DNA of 64,000 nt, taken from contig NZ_FXAF01000001.1 of NCBI RefSeq assembly GCF_900177415.1, positions 401,621-465,620 on the forward strand. The letters are read 5' to 3'. This document shows, piece by piece, positions 17,164-27,012 of the stretch (positions are counted from its first letter, which is position 1; each line of letters opens with the position of its first letter). A program made the position numbers and the translations under genes. The stretch is from Xaviernesmea oryzae (GTDB lineage: Bacteria; Pseudomonadota; Alphaproteobacteria; Rhizobiales; Rhizobiaceae). Under the pieces are notes generated by a model. That model was not told the origin of the DNA. It made no database searches and saw only the letters and a program-made list of their open reading frames with translations.

Positions 17164-18768
17164 ATGTCTTTCTCGTTTTCCGCATTCAAACGTAAGATGC
17201 TGCTGGGCACGATCGCCGCAGCCATGGCGATGCCGCTGGCCGCCAATGTTCAAGCGGCGGATTTTAAATTCGCAGGCCCGCTCGATGCCTATACGCTCGA
17301 TCCTCATGCGGTCTCGAACACGCTGATTTTCGCCGTGCTCGCCAATGTCTACGAACCGCTGGTTCGCCGCGGTGCCGACCAGAAGCTGGAACCGGCGCTT
17401 GCGACCGATTGGAAGCAGGTCGACGGCACCACCTGGGAATTCAACCTCCGCCAGGACGTCAAATTCTCGAACGGCAATCCTTTTACAGCCGATGACGTGG
17501 TCTTCTCCCTGACGCGCGGCCAGGCCGGCGGCATCAAGGCCAACCTCAATTCGATAGCCTCGATCGAGAAGGTCGACGACTACAAGGTCCGCATCAAGAC
17601 CCGCGCCGTCAATCCCATCCTGCCGAACCAGATCACCAACTGGTTCATCATGGACAAGGAATGGGCCGAGGCGAACGGTGCTGTCCAGCCGGGTTCGGCC
17701 AACAACGCCACCGAGACCTTCGCCAACCGCAACGCCATGGGGACCGGACCCTTCGTCATCAAGGAACGCGATCCGGGTGTGAAGACCGTTTTCGCCACCA
17801 ATCCGGGCTGGTGGGACAAGAAGACCGGCAATATCGACAACGCCACCTTCTTCGTGATCCCGAACCCTTCCACGCGCGTCTCGGCGCTGATCTCCGGCGA
17901 AGTGGACATGATCGACGGCGTGCCGCCGCAGGATGCGGAGCGCATCGAGAAGACCGATGGACTGCGCGTGCAGGCGGGCCCGGATCTTCGCACCATCTAT
18001 GTCCAGCCGGATGTCGCCCGCGACAGCCTGATCTTCGGCAGCGAAAAGACCAAGAACCCGTTCAAGGACCTGAAAGTCCGCCAGGCGATGGAGCTGGCGA
18101 TCGACACGGGCGCGATCCAGAAGCGCATCATGCGCAACTATTCGGTTCCGGTCGGCCTGCCGATCGGCAAGGAGATCAACGGCTTCGACCCGGAGCTCGG
18201 CGCACCGGTCAAGCCTGACCTCGACAAGGCCAAGGCCCTGATGAAGGAAGCCGGTTATGAGAACGGCTTCTCCGTCACGCTCGACTGCACCAACGACCGT
18301 TTCATGAACGACGAGCCGACCTGCCTTGCGGTCGCAGCCTCGCTCGCCCGCATCAACATCAAGGTCGAGCCGCGCGCCCAGGCGACCAGCCGCTGGGCCA
18401 CCCAGGTCAATCCGCCGGAATACAATACCAGCCTCGCTATGCTGGGTTATTCGCCCGCGACCTATGACGCCCACATCTTCCTGACCTCGATTGCCGCGAC
18501 CCGCGACCCGAAAAGCGGCCTCGGCGCCTTCAACATCGGCGGTTACTCCAATCCCGAAGTCGACAAGCTGATCGACGCGGTCGGCAAGGAGACCGATCAG
18601 GCGAAGCGCACGGATCTCATCAAGCAGGCCTTCAAGCTCATCAAGGCGGACGTCGGCTTCATTCCGCTTCACCAGCTCAACATTCTCTGGGGCGTGAAGG
18701 ACAATGTCACCGTCGTGCAGCCCGCCGACCTTGCTTACCCGCTGCGCTACTTCACGGTGAAGCAATGA
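17164..18768 (+). CDS. ABC transporter substrate-binding protein, family 5 (peptide/opine type)
   Basis: Periplasmic receptor of the second importer, about 534 aa. Sec signal with a long charged n-region (MSFSFSAFKRKMLLG) and an Ala-rich core ending at NVQAADF. Family-5 motifs: YEPLVRRGADQKLEPALATDW, WEFNLRQDVKFSNGNPFTAD (the WxFxLR...F.nG..fTADDV signature) and MGTGPFVIKERDPG. ATG 17161 and 17164 are both possible; AGGAG ends 6 bases before 17164, the better spacing. Its stop overlaps the M20 gene start (ATGA), tying receptor and hydrolase expression together. Confidence 0.88.
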   Translation: MSFSFSAFKRKMLLGTIAAAMAMPLAANVQAADFKFAGPLDAYTLDPHAVSNTLIFAVLANVYEPLVRRGADQKLEPALATDWKQVDGTTWEFNLRQDVKFSNGNPFTADDVVFSLTRGQAGGIKANLNSIASIEKVDDYKVRIKTRAVNPILPNQITNWFIMDKEWAEANGAVQPGSANNATETFANRNAMGTGPFVIKERDPGVKTVFATNPGWWDKKTGNIDNATFFVIPNPSTRVSALISGEVDMIDGVPPQDAERIEKTDGLRVQAGPDLRTIYVQPDVARDSLIFGSEKTKNPFKDLKVRQAMELAIDTGAIQKRIMRNYSVPVGLPIGKEINGFDPELGAPVKPDLDKAKALMKEAGYENGFSVTLDCTNDRFMNDEPTCLAVAASLARINIKVEPRAQATSRWATQVNPPEYNTSLAMLGYSPATYDAHIFLTSIAATRDPKSGLGAFNIGGYSNPEVDKLIDAVGKETDQAKRTDLIKQAFKLIKADVGFIPLHQLNILWGVKDNVTVVQPADLAYPLRYFTVKQ

Positions 18769-19934
18769 GCATTGCCGCCGGTATCATGAAGCAGGACATT
18801 ACGAAGCAGCTCGCCGGACTTGTGTCCTTCCCGACGGTCAGCGCCGTTTCGAACCTCGACCTGATCAAGTATGTCGAAGACCAGACCGCTCCCTTCGGGG
18901 GGCGCGTCCGGCGTTTTTCCAATGCCGAAGGCGACAAGGCGAATGTGCTTGTCAGCATCGGGCCGGAAACGCCCGGCGGCATCATCTTCAGCGGTCATAC
19001 CGACGTCGTACCCACCGAAGGCCAGGCCTGGACCGGCGATCCCTGGACGCTCAGGGAAGCGAATGGCCGGCTGGTCGGCCGGGGCGCGACCGACATGAAG
19101 GGATTTCTCGCCTGCTGTCTCGCCGCCGCACCCGGCATTGCGAAAAAGAACCTCAAGAAACCGATCCATCTCGCCTTCTCCTATGACGAGGAGGTGGGCT
19201 GCACCGGCGTCGGCAGCATGGCGGAATGGGTGGGACAAAGCGACCTGAAACCGCGTCTCGCCGTCATCGGCGAAGCGACCGGCATGGATCTGATCGCCGC
19301 CCACAAGGGCGGGCTGATCGGCTGGTGCCGCATCAAGGGCAAGCCGGGCCACTCTTCCCAGCCTGACCGTTACGTCAATGCGGTCATGGCTGCCGGTGAC
19401 ATGATCGCCGAGATCAACCGCATCCGCGAGGACATGCGCAACGGTCCGCAGTTCGAGGGGCTCGACCCGCCCTACTCGACCATTCAGGTCAACGTCATCA
19501 AAGGCGGCCTTCACGGCAACATCGTTTCCGAAAGCTGCGAGTTCTTCTGGGAGATGCGCATCATTCCGGGCCAGAGCGACATGGCGGTGCTGGAGCACAT
19601 GAGACGCTTCGCATCCGAACAGCTCGAACCGGCGATGAAGGCGGTCGATCCGGAATGCGGCATCGCCTTCGATGTGCAGGCGCGCATTCCCGGCCTGAAG
19701 CCGAACGACGATCCGGCACTCGACAAGGAGCTCCTGACGCTTCTCGGACGAACGGAACCTCGCTATGTTCCCTACGGCACGGAAGCGGGTATCTTCCAGA
19801 TCGCCGGCGTCCCATCGGTCGTCATCGGTCCGGGCGATATCGCCGACGCGCACCAGCCGGACGAGTCGGTTGCGATTTCCGAGCTCGAACGCTGCGTCGC
19901 CTTTCTCGACCAGCTCGGGGATACCTGCTGCTGA
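18765..19934 (+). CDS. M20-family deacylase, acetylornithine deacetylase (ArgE) type
   Basis: 389-aa cytoplasmic zinc amidohydrolase. M20 metal-site motifs: FSGHTDVVP (His78), GRGATDMKG, SYDEEVGCTG (general-base and metal Glu), GEATG and near the C-terminus DIADAHQPDE with the last His ligand. The lid-domain HSSQPDRYVNAV is present. Most like acetylornithine deacetylases, but it sits inside an importer operon, between receptor and permeases, so its job is probably to remove an acyl group from the imported compound rather than arginine biosynthesis. Confidence 0.87.
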   Translation: MSIAAGIMKQDITKQLAGLVSFPTVSAVSNLDLIKYVEDQTAPFGGRVRRFSNAEGDKANVLVSIGPETPGGIIFSGHTDVVPTEGQAWTGDPWTLREANGRLVGRGATDMKGFLACCLAAAPGIAKKNLKKPIHLAFSYDEEVGCTGVGSMAEWVGQSDLKPRLAVIGEATGMDLIAAHKGGLIGWCRIKGKPGHSSQPDRYVNAVMAAGDMIAEINRIREDMRNGPQFEGLDPPYSTIQVNVIKGGLHGNIVSESCEFFWEMRIIPGQSDMAVLEHMRRFASEQLEPAMKAVDPECGIAFDVQARIPGLKPNDDPALDKELLTLLGRTEPRYVPYGTEAGIFQIAGVPSVVIGPGDIADAHQPDESVAISELERCVAFLDQLGDTCC

Positions 19935-19944
19935 GGATTTCGTA

Positions 19945-20916
19945 GTGCTGAATTATGCCGCGTCACGGATCGTACAGACGATCATCGTCCTGCTCGTGAT
20001 CAGCTTCATCGCCTTCCTGCTGGTCGCCAATATCGGCGACCCCCTGGCGGCGCTTCTCTCCGCGGACGCGACCGTCAACGAGCGCATGGAACTGATCGCC
20101 AGGCTTGGCGTCGACCAGCCGCTAGGGACGCGCTTCCTGCATTTTCTCGGCAATCTCCTGCAGGGCGATTTCGGCATGTCCTACCGCACGCAGGATCCGG
20201 TCGCCAATCTGATCGCCGAACGCCTGCCGGCCACGATCGAGCTCGCCTTCGTCAGCCTGCTGATCACCATTCTGGTCGGAGTGCCGGCGGGCATTTACTG
20301 CGGCGTCCACCCGAATTCGCTGTTCGGCCGCTTCATCATGCTGATTTCGACGGCCGGCATCACCTTGCCGAATTTCGTCGTCGGCCTGCTGCTGATCGCC
20401 GTCTTTTCCGTGCAGCTCGGCCTGCTTCCGTCCTTCGGGCGCGGCACGGTCGTCGATCTCGGCTTCTGGACCACGGGCCTGCTCTCCGTTTCCGGCTGGC
20501 GGGCGATCATCCTGCCGGCCGCGACGCTCTCCACCTTCCAGGTCGCCTTCATCATCCGCATGCTGCGCACGCAGCTCATGGAAGTCGGCCAGAGCGAGCA
20601 TATCCGCTTCGCTCGTGCCCGTGGCCTGTCGGAAGCACGCATCTGGTATGTCTACGCCATCAAGAACACGCTCTTGCCGGTCATCACCATGCTCGGCCTG
20701 CAGCTCGGCAATATCATCGCCTTCTCCGTGGTGACGGAAAACGTCTTCGCATGGCCGGGCCTCGGTTCGCTCTTCCTGCAATCGATCCAGGCCGCCGACA
20801 TTCCGGTCATCGCCATCTACCTGATCTTCGTCGGCCTGGTCTTCATGATCATCAATCTCATCGTCGAGCTGCTTTATCCTCTGATCGACGCCCGCGTGTT
20901 GAGGAGGCAATCATGA
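19945..20916 (+). CDS. ABC transporter permease, DppB type
   Basis: 323 aa, about six helices. GTG start at 19945, preceded by GAGGA; the frame upstream of it is a shadow of the M20 gene. Motifs: SRIVQTIIVLLVISFIAFLL first helix, RLGVDQPLGTRFLHFLGNLLQGDFG (in part), coupling loop MEVGQSEHIRFARARGLSE and NVFAWPGLGSLF. Overlaps the next permease by four bases. Confidence 0.91.
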   Translation: MLNYAASRIVQTIIVLLVISFIAFLLVANIGDPLAALLSADATVNERMELIARLGVDQPLGTRFLHFLGNLLQGDFGMSYRTQDPVANLIAERLPATIELAFVSLLITILVGVPAGIYCGVHPNSLFGRFIMLISTAGITLPNFVVGLLLIAVFSVQLGLLPSFGRGTVVDLGFWTTGLLSVSGWRAIILPAATLSTFQVAFIIRMLRTQLMEVGQSEHIRFARARGLSEARIWYVYAIKNTLLPVITMLGLQLGNIIAFSVVTENVFAWPGLGSLFLQSIQAADIPVIAIYLIFVGLVFMIINLIVELLYPLIDARVLRRQS

Positions 20917-21857
20917 CGCCTGTCGTTAACACGCCGTCCGTTCCGGCAGCACGCCGCAGCCGTCTGTCGAAACTCCTGCGCGCCATGCGCAGGGCGCCAG
21001 GCCCGACCTTCTGCGCTTTCATCATCTTCGCGCTGCTCATCTACGCATTCGTGACGCCGCTGGTCTCGCTGAACCCGTTCGAATTCTCCGGCATGTCGGT
21101 GATGGACAGCTTCATTCCACCCATGTGGATGGCCGACGGCATGCCGGACTTCCCTTTGGGCACCGACGACCAGGGCCGCAATCTTCTGACGGCGATGGCC
21201 TATGGCATGCGCACCTCGATCATCGTCGGCTTCCTGTCGGTCATCATCGGCCTCGTGCTCGGCGGCAGCCTGGGCCTCATCGCCGGCTTCGTCGGCGGCA
21301 AGGTGGACGCCTTCATCATGCGCGTCGCCGATGTCCAGCTCGCCTACCCGGCCCTCCTGCTCGCCATGATCATCGACGGCGCAGCCCGTGCTGCGCTGGG
21401 TGCCGAGCGCAGCGTCACGACCGCCATCACCATCGTGGTCCTGTCGATCGGCATCGCCTTCTGGGTGCAATATGCGCGTACCATCCGCTCCTCTGTGATG
21501 ATCGAACGCGACCAGGATTATGTCTCGGCGGCCCGCATCACCGGCCGCAGCAATCTTTCCATCATCGTGCTGCATATCCTGCCGAACGTCATGGCGCCGG
21601 TGCTGGTCATAGCCACCATCAACCTCGGCATCGCCATCATCACCGAAGCGACGCTGAGCTTCCTCGGCATCGGCATTCCGGTCACCTCGCCGTCGCTCGG
21701 CACGCTGATCCGCAACGGCAACAACTTCCTGCAATCCGGCGAATGGTGGATATCCGTCTGGCCCTGCCTCGTGCTCGTCGCCTTCGTCGTCTCGGTCAAC
21801 ATCCTCGGCGACCACCTGCGCGATGTCTACAATCCGCGACTGAGAGGCCGCTCATGA
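20913..21857 (+). CDS. ABC transporter permease, DppC type
   Basis: 314 aa. The cytoplasmic N-terminus is Arg-rich (RRSRLSKLLRAMRRAPGP), followed by a membrane helix and a periplasmic loop, then PLGTDDQGRNLLTAMAYGMR, the DppC signature. Coupling loop IERDQDYVSAARITGRSN and LSFLGIGIPVTSPSLGTLI. ATG at 20913, preceded by GAGGAGG. Overlaps both neighbours by four bases. Confidence 0.91.
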   Translation: MTPVVNTPSVPAARRSRLSKLLRAMRRAPGPTFCAFIIFALLIYAFVTPLVSLNPFEFSGMSVMDSFIPPMWMADGMPDFPLGTDDQGRNLLTAMAYGMRTSIIVGFLSVIIGLVLGGSLGLIAGFVGGKVDAFIMRVADVQLAYPALLLAMIIDGAARAALGAERSVTTAITIVVLSIGIAFWVQYARTIRSSVMIERDQDYVSAARITGRSNLSIIVLHILPNVMAPVLVIATINLGIAIITEATLSFLGIGIPVTSPSLGTLIRNGNNFLQSGEWWISVWPCLVLVAFVVSVNILGDHLRDVYNPRLRGRS

Positions 21858-22834
21858 CGACACCGCTTCTCGACGTCCGCGACCTGACCGTCACCATCAA
21901 TCGCGACGGCCACCTGATCACCGCTCTCGACAAGGTCTCGTTCTCGGTCAATCCGGGCGAGGTGCTCGGCATCGTCGGCGAATCCGGCGCAGGCAAGTCG
22001 ATCACCGGCGCTGCGATCATCGACCTCCTCGTCCCGCCCCTGAAACGCACAGGCGGCACGATCACGCTCGCCGGTGAACGCCTCGACCGGCTTTCGCCGA
22101 AGGCGATGCGCAGCGTCCGCGGCGGCAGGATCGGTTTCATCTTTCAGGACCCGATGACCAGCCTCAACCCGGTCATATCCATCGGCCGTCAGCTCTGCGA
22201 CACGATCGAGGCGCATCTGAAGATCGGCGGCGAAAAGACGAAAAGGAAAGCGCTCGAATGGATCGAGCGCGTCGGCCTGCCGAACCCTGAGGTGCAGTTC
22301 AGGCGTTATCCGCATCAGCTTTCTGGCGGCATGCGGCAGCGCATCGTCATCGCGCTCGCGCTTTGCGCCAACCCGGCGCTGGTCATCGCCGACGAACCGA
22401 CCACGGCGCTCGATGTCTCGGTCCAGGCGCATATCCTGCAGCTCATGCGCGACCTCCATCGCGAGAGCAGGGCAAGCATGATGCTGATCACCCATGATCT
22501 CGGTGTCATCGCCAAGATGGCCGATCGCGTGGCGGTGCTTTATGCCGGCCGCGTAGCGGAGATCAGCACTGTCGGCGAACTCTTCAACGCGCCGAAACAC
22601 CCTTATACGCGTGGCCTGATCCGGGCCACTCCTATGCCTTCGGCCGATGGCGAAGTGCGGCTGGACCAGATTCCGGGCGCCATGCCGGGGCTTGGAGCCG
22701 TCCCGCCGGGCTGCGCTTTCAATCCACGCTGTTTCAAGGCGGAAGGCGACTGCCGCGCGGCGATCCCGCCGCTGACCACGGAGGAAAGCGCTGCGTTTTC
22801 CTGTTTCCACCCGTTGGAAAGGGAAACTGCATGA
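21854..22834 (+). CDS. ABC transporter ATP-binding protein, DppD type
   Basis: 326 aa. Walker A GESGAGKSI, Q-loop IFQDPMTSLNPVISI, signature LSGGMRQRIVIALA, Walker B ALVIADEPTTALDVSVQ, H-loop LITHDLGVIAKMADRV. C-terminal oligopeptide domain with GCAFNPRCFKAEGDC, the Cys-rich segment that can carry an Fe-S cluster in DppD homologues. Compare the frameshifted paralogue at 6532: this one is intact. Overlaps both neighbours (ATGA). Confidence 0.93.
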   Translation: MTTPLLDVRDLTVTINRDGHLITALDKVSFSVNPGEVLGIVGESGAGKSITGAAIIDLLVPPLKRTGGTITLAGERLDRLSPKAMRSVRGGRIGFIFQDPMTSLNPVISIGRQLCDTIEAHLKIGGEKTKRKALEWIERVGLPNPEVQFRRYPHQLSGGMRQRIVIALALCANPALVIADEPTTALDVSVQAHILQLMRDLHRESRASMMLITHDLGVIAKMADRVAVLYAGRVAEISTVGELFNAPKHPYTRGLIRATPMPSADGEVRLDQIPGAMPGLGAVPPGCAFNPRCFKAEGDCRAAIPPLTTEESAAFSCFHPLERETA

Positions 22835-23838
22835 GCGCACAGGATTTTCTCACCCTCAACCATGTGAGCAAGGTCTATCGCCGCAATCAGAGCCTTCTGG
22901 AGCGGTTGAAAAAGACCGATACCGGCGGCACCAAAGCGGTCAGCGACGTCAGCCTCACCGTCCGGCATGGCGAAACCGTGGGCCTCGTCGGAGAAAGCGG
23001 CTGCGGCAAATCCACGCTGGCCCGCCTCGTCTCCGGCCTCATGGAGCCGACGTCCGGCGAGATCGCCTTCCGCAAGGATGGAGCCGGAAGGACGCCGCGC
23101 CTGCAGATGATCTTTCAGGATCCCTATTCCTCGCTGAACGGCCGCTGGACGATCGAGGATATCATTGCCGAACCGATCCGTGTCCATAAGCTGCGCCGGG
23201 GCCGCGCGGCGATCCGCGCCCGCGTCGACGAACTGCTGACCCAGGTCGGCCTGTCCCCGGCGGATGCGGAGAAGTATCCGCAGGAATTTTCGGGCGGCCA
23301 GCGCCAGCGAATCTGCATCGCCCGCGCGCTCGCGGGCGAACCGGAATTCCTGATCCTCGACGAACCTACCTCGGCGCTCGACGTGTCCGTCCAGGACCAG
23401 ATCCTCAACCTTTTGCGCGACCTGCAAAAGAACCTGGCGCTGACCAGCCTGTTCATCACCCACAATCTCTCGGTCGTGCGGATCATGGCCGATCGGATCG
23501 GCGTCATGTATCTCGGCGAACTGGTCGAGGAGGCCCCTTCGGAAGAGCTCTTCCTCAGGCCCCGCCATCCCTATACGCGCCTCCTGATCGATGCGGCCCC
23601 GGATATGGATACTTCCGACCGCTCACTGCATCCGATCGCCGGAGAGCTGCCGAACCCGGCCTTTCCGCCCTCCGGCTGCCGCTTCCATACCCGCTGTCCC
23701 TTCGCCAAGGACATCTGCCGCAACACGGCACCGCCGCAGAAAACGGCCGGAACCGGCGGCATGTTCCGCTGCCATTTCGATCTCGAACTGTCGAACGCGC
23801 AGGCTATCCCACCGGCCTCCAAGGCCAGGACCGCCTGA
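22831..23838 (+). CDS. ABC transporter ATP-binding protein, DppF type
   Basis: 335 aa. Walker [11 protein letters not shown]-loop [16 protein letters not shown], signature [14 protein letters not shown] (Phe for Leu at the first position), Walker [17 protein letters not shown] and H-loop [16 protein letters not shown], where the His is kept but Asp is replaced by Asn. C-terminal oligopeptide domain [15 protein letters not shown]. Forms the ATPase heterodimer with the preceding gene product. Confidence 0.92.
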   Translation: MSAQDFLTLNHVSKVYRRNQSLLERLKKTDTGGTKAVSDVSLTVRHGETVGLVGESGCGKSTLARLVSGLMEPTSGEIAFRKDGAGRTPRLQMIFQDPYSSLNGRWTIEDIIAEPIRVHKLRRGRAAIRARVDELLTQVGLSPADAEKYPQEFSGGQRQRICIARALAGEPEFLILDEPTSALDVSVQDQILNLLRDLQKNLALTSLFITHNLSVVRIMADRIGVMYLGELVEEAPSEELFLRPRHPYTRLLIDAAPDMDTSDRSLHPIAGELPNPAFPPSGCRFHTRCPFAKDICRNTAPPQKTAGTGGMFRCHFDLELSNAQAIPPASKARTA

Positions 23839-23856
23839 AATTCCGAGGAAGCCCCG

Positions 23857-25254
23857 ATGACGACTGCCCCCACCCGCCAGGCGACGATCGACAAGGCTGT
23901 GGGTTATCTCGATGACGGCTCGTTAGAGGCGGCGCTCCGCAAGCGGGTAGCCATTCCATCCGCCAGCCGCGTCGCTGCGAACAAGCCGGATCTTTGGCGC
24001 TACGTGACCGAGGATATGCAGCCCTTCTTCGAACGGCTCGGCTTCGCCACGAAGATCTACGAGAACGAGTTGGCCCCTGGCCCCTTCCTGCTCGCAGAAC
24101 GGATCGAGGACCCGAGCTTTACGACCGTCCTGCAATACGGCCATGGCGATGTCGTTGCAGGACTCGATGGCCAATGGGAAGAAGGTCTCTCTCCTTTCGA
24201 TATGACCGAGAAGAACGGCTCCTGGTACGGCCGCGGAACCGCCGACAACAAGGGCCAGCATGCGGTGAACCTCGCCGCGATCGAGGCGCTGCTGGCGGTC
24301 AAGGGCTCCCTCGGCTTCAATCTCAAATACCTGATCGAGATGGGCGAAGAATCCGGCTCGCTTGGGCTGGAAGAAATGTGCGCCGCTCATAGGGATGAGC
24401 TGAAGGCGGACGTCTTCATCGCTTCGGATGGCCCGCGCCTCGCTCTCGACCGGCCGACCATTTTCCTCGGCGCCCGCGGCGGCATGTCCTTCCATCTGGA
24501 GATCAATGCGCGGGAAAGTTTCCAGCACTCAGGTAATTGGGGCGGCATCCTCTCCAATCCCGGCATCGAGCTCTGCCACGCCATCACCGCACTGGTGGAC
24601 CGCGCGGGCAGGATCAGGGTACGCGAGATGACGCCCGGCTCGATCCCGAAAAACGTTCGTGCCGCGCTGAAGGATTGCAGGATCACTCCCGCTGCCGGTG
24701 ACCCGCCGATCGAGCCCTGGTGGGGCGAGCCGGGGCTGACGCCGGAGGAGAAGGTCTTCGCCTGGAGTTCTTTCGAGGTGATGGAGATGGAATGCGGCAA
24801 CCTCGCCCAGCCACTCTACGCCATCCCGCCAAAGGCCCGCGCCCGCGTGCAGCTCCGCTTTCCGGTCGGCGTCGATCCGGATGCAGTCGTCCCGGCTGTC
24901 CGCAAGGCGCTGAAGGATGCCGGTTACGACCGGGTCGTGGTCAAAGACCCGACTGACGCGATTTTCCTCGCGAGCCGCCTCGATCCGGATCATCCCTGGG
25001 TCAAACGTGTCGTCGCCTCGATCGAAACGACGCTGGGCGCTCCGCCTGCTATCTTGCCTAACTTGGGCGGCTCGCTGCCGAACAATATCTTCTCCGACCT
25101 GCTCGGCCTGCCGACCATCTGGATCCCGCATTCCTATCCCGGCTGTCTGCAGCACGCTGCGAACGAGCACCTGCCGATTTCGATCGTCCGCGAGGGACTG
25201 GCGATGATGGCGGGACTCTACTGGGATATCGGCGAGACTGGCGAAGGGGTCTGA
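23857..25254 (+). CDS. M20-family metallopeptidase/amidohydrolase
   Basis: 465-aa zinc hydrolase of the larger M20 subfamily (dipeptidase/carboxypeptidase-like). Metal-site motifs LQYGHGDVV, YGRGTADNKGQ, IEMGEESGSLGLEE, IASDGPRL, and a C-terminal YPGCLQHAANEHLP with the last His. The lid domain lies at about residues 200-340. Last gene of the second importer operon, 18 bases after the ATPase; probably cleaves the imported peptide or N-acyl amino acid together with the ArgE-type enzyme. Its 3' end faces the amidohydrolase at 25275, only 20 bases away. Confidence 0.88.
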   Translation: MTTAPTRQATIDKAVGYLDDGSLEAALRKRVAIPSASRVAANKPDLWRYVTEDMQPFFERLGFATKIYENELAPGPFLLAERIEDPSFTTVLQYGHGDVVAGLDGQWEEGLSPFDMTEKNGSWYGRGTADNKGQHAVNLAAIEALLAVKGSLGFNLKYLIEMGEESGSLGLEEMCAAHRDELKADVFIASDGPRLALDRPTIFLGARGGMSFHLEINARESFQHSGNWGGILSNPGIELCHAITALVDRAGRIRVREMTPGSIPKNVRAALKDCRITPAAGDPPIEPWWGEPGLTPEEKVFAWSSFEVMEMECGNLAQPLYAIPPKARARVQLRFPVGVDPDAVVPAVRKALKDAGYDRVVVKDPTDAIFLASRLDPDHPWVKRVVASIETTLGAPPAILPNLGGSLPNNIFSDLLGLPTIWIPHSYPGCLQHAANEHLPISIVREGLAMMAGLYWDIGETGEGV

Positions 25255-25274
25255 AGCCGGAACCAGCCTTTTCA

Positions 25275-26501
25275 TCACCCGCGTTTTATAAATACGCCGT
25301 CCTTCATGATCATCGGCAGGTGCGCGCCCTGTCTGGTCAGGAGCGAGATGTCCTTGAGCGGATCGCCGTCGACGACGATGAGGTCCGCGAAGGCGCCGGG
25401 CGCGACGCAGCCGATCTGCCCTTCCATCCGCAACAGCTTCGCCGCCACAAAGGTCGCCGCGGCGATCACTTCATGGGTGGGAAGAACACGGGAGCGGATG
25501 ACGAATTCTTCCGACTGGTGGCGATGCATCTCGCCGAGCAGATCCGTCCCGAAAGCCATGGAGAGCCCCGCTTCGCGCATGATCGCAAGCGATTCCATGC
25601 CGGCAAGCCGCACCGAATCCACCTTGGCGATCGATGCGGGCGGCAGGCCGAGCGCCGGACCCTCGACGCTGAGTTTCTCGTAGGTCACCAGCGTCGGCAC
25701 GGCGATGCAGCCGCTCTCGACGGCGAGCTTCGCCGTCTCTGGTGCGATCAGGTTGCAATGTTCCAGTGAGTGGATGCCGCATTCGATCGCCCGGCGGATC
25801 GCCTTGTCCGTATAAAGATGCGCAGCAACATAGGTGCCGGCATTCTCCGCCTCCTCGACGGCTGCCATCAATTCCTCGCGCGAAAAGCCGAGGAAGTGAA
25901 TGGGATCGGTCGGCGAGGCGATGCCGCCATTCGCCATGACCTTGATGAAATGGGCGCCGGACTTGAGTTCCTCGCGAGCCGCTTTGCGAACCTCCGGCAC
26001 GCCATCGCAGATCCGGCCGAGATTGCCGAGCGTGTGGCCGGTCTTCGGCGCCGGCGTGTCGTCATAGGGGCCGCGATAGTCGGTATGGCCGCCGGATTGG
26101 GACAGCGCCTTGCCGCAGATATTGAGCCGCGGCGTCGGCCATGGCGCTTCGGCTGCGGCCGCAGCGAGGCCGGATGTCGCACCGCCGAGATCGCGAACGG
26201 TGGTGAAGCCGCGCATCAGCATCTCGCCCATGATCTTGAAGGCGCGCACGGTGACGACCGGATCGGGCAGCTTCGCGTTCTGGCCGAGATTGGCCATGCC
26301 GGCGATGACATGCACATGCGCATCGATGAGGCCCGGCATCAGCGTGCGGCCGGCGAGATCGATCCGCTCGGCGCTCTCGCTTCTGACCGATGGCCCCACC
26401 TCGCGAATGATATTGCCTTCGATGAGCACGCTTGCGGGCTCGCCGGCCTCGGGGCTTGTTCCGTCGACGATGCGGGCGTTTTCGAAAAGATAGGCGGTCA
26501 C
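25275..26501 (-). CDS. Metal-dependent amidohydrolase (imidazolonepropionase/prolidase-like)
   Basis: 408-aa TIM-barrel hydrolase. HVHV after LMPGLIDA gives the first two metal ligands; KVMANGGIASP holds the candidate carboxylated Lys; AAHLYTDKAIRRAIECG and HSLEHCNLI give the two His; AFGTDLLGEMHRHQ the catalytic Asp. N- and C-terminal composite beta segments (ENARIVDGTSPEAGE; GAFADLIVVDGDPLKDI) are standard. Last gene of the minus-strand importer operon, 12 bases after the GAF gene. Relatives hydrolyse cyclic imides, ureides or Xaa-Pro peptides; substrate unknown. Confidence 0.9.
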   Translation of the reverse strand: MTAYLFENARIVDGTSPEAGEPASVLIEGNIIREVGPSVRSESAERIDLAGRTLMPGLIDAHVHVIAGMANLGQNAKLPDPVVTVRAFKIMGEMLMRGFTTVRDLGGATSGLAAAAAEAPWPTPRLNICGKALSQSGGHTDYRGPYDDTPAPKTGHTLGNLGRICDGVPEVRKAAREELKSGAHFIKVMANGGIASPTDPIHFLGFSREELMAAVEEAENAGTYVAAHLYTDKAIRRAIECGIHSLEHCNLIAPETAKLAVESGCIAVPTLVTYEKLSVEGPALGLPPASIAKVDSVRLAGMESLAIMREAGLSMAFGTDLLGEMHRHQSEEFVIRSRVLPTHEVIAAATFVAAKLLRMEGQIGCVAPGAFADLIVVDGDPLKDISLLTRQGAHLPMIMKDGVFIKRG

Positions 26502-26513
26502 GGTTGTTCCTCG

Positions 26514-27002
26514 TCAGGCGGTGGGAGGGATGTTGCCGCGGCGGGCTTCGAGGAAGGCCGGGATCAGGAGCGGCGCGAACCGCCGCGCGATCCCGACATG
26601 CTCCTCAGTGTAGAAGAACTCCTCGTCCAGCAGATTGATCGTGCCGATCGTCTCGCCGTCATAGACGACGGGAATGTTGATCGCCGATCCGAGCCCGAGA
26701 CTTTCGATGAGTTCGTGGTCGAAGAAGGCCCATTTGATGGCCTCGCGATCGCGGCCGAGAAACGGCTGCTGCCGGCGCAGCACCAGGTCGCCCCAGGGCG
26801 TCACCCCCATCGGCTTGCGGCCGAAGACCGGGTAGACGTCCGGCATGTTTGAATAGACGCGCGCCACTTCGTCGCCGTCCTTGTAGAGCAAGGTCAGCAG
26901 TTTGTGCCCCACACGGCGGGCAAGGGCGGCATCCAATGCGTCGTAGAAGAAATTCGGCTGGCCGGGCTCGGCGAGAAGTTCGACAAGATCTTCGATCATC
27001 AT
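26514..27002 (-). CDS. GAF-domain protein
   Basis: 162 aa, essentially a single GAF domain. The N-terminal helices contain FFYDALDAALARRVGHKLLT, the core has NIPVVYDGETIGTINLLDEE, the characteristic last strands of a GAF fold, followed by EHVGIARRFAPLLIPAF. Start at the ATG 27000-27002 with GAGAGGG upstream; longer readings are shadows of the ATPase gene. No output domain is attached. In transporter operons such stand-alone GAF proteins may sense or bind the imported small molecule; function here unknown. Confidence 0.82.
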   Translation of the reverse strand: MMIEDLVELLAEPGQPNFFYDALDAALARRVGHKLLTLLYKDGDEVARVYSNMPDVYPVFGRKPMGVTPWGDLVLRRQQPFLGRDREAIKWAFFDHELIESLGLGSAINIPVVYDGETIGTINLLDEEFFYTEEHVGIARRFAPLLIPAFLEARRGNIPPTA

Positions 27003-27012
27003 GAAACCCTCT

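Noticed and set aside
18765..19934. Arginine-biosynthesis argE
   Set aside because: Fold and motifs fit, but the gene lies within an importer operon between receptor and permease; a catabolic deacylase role is more plausible.
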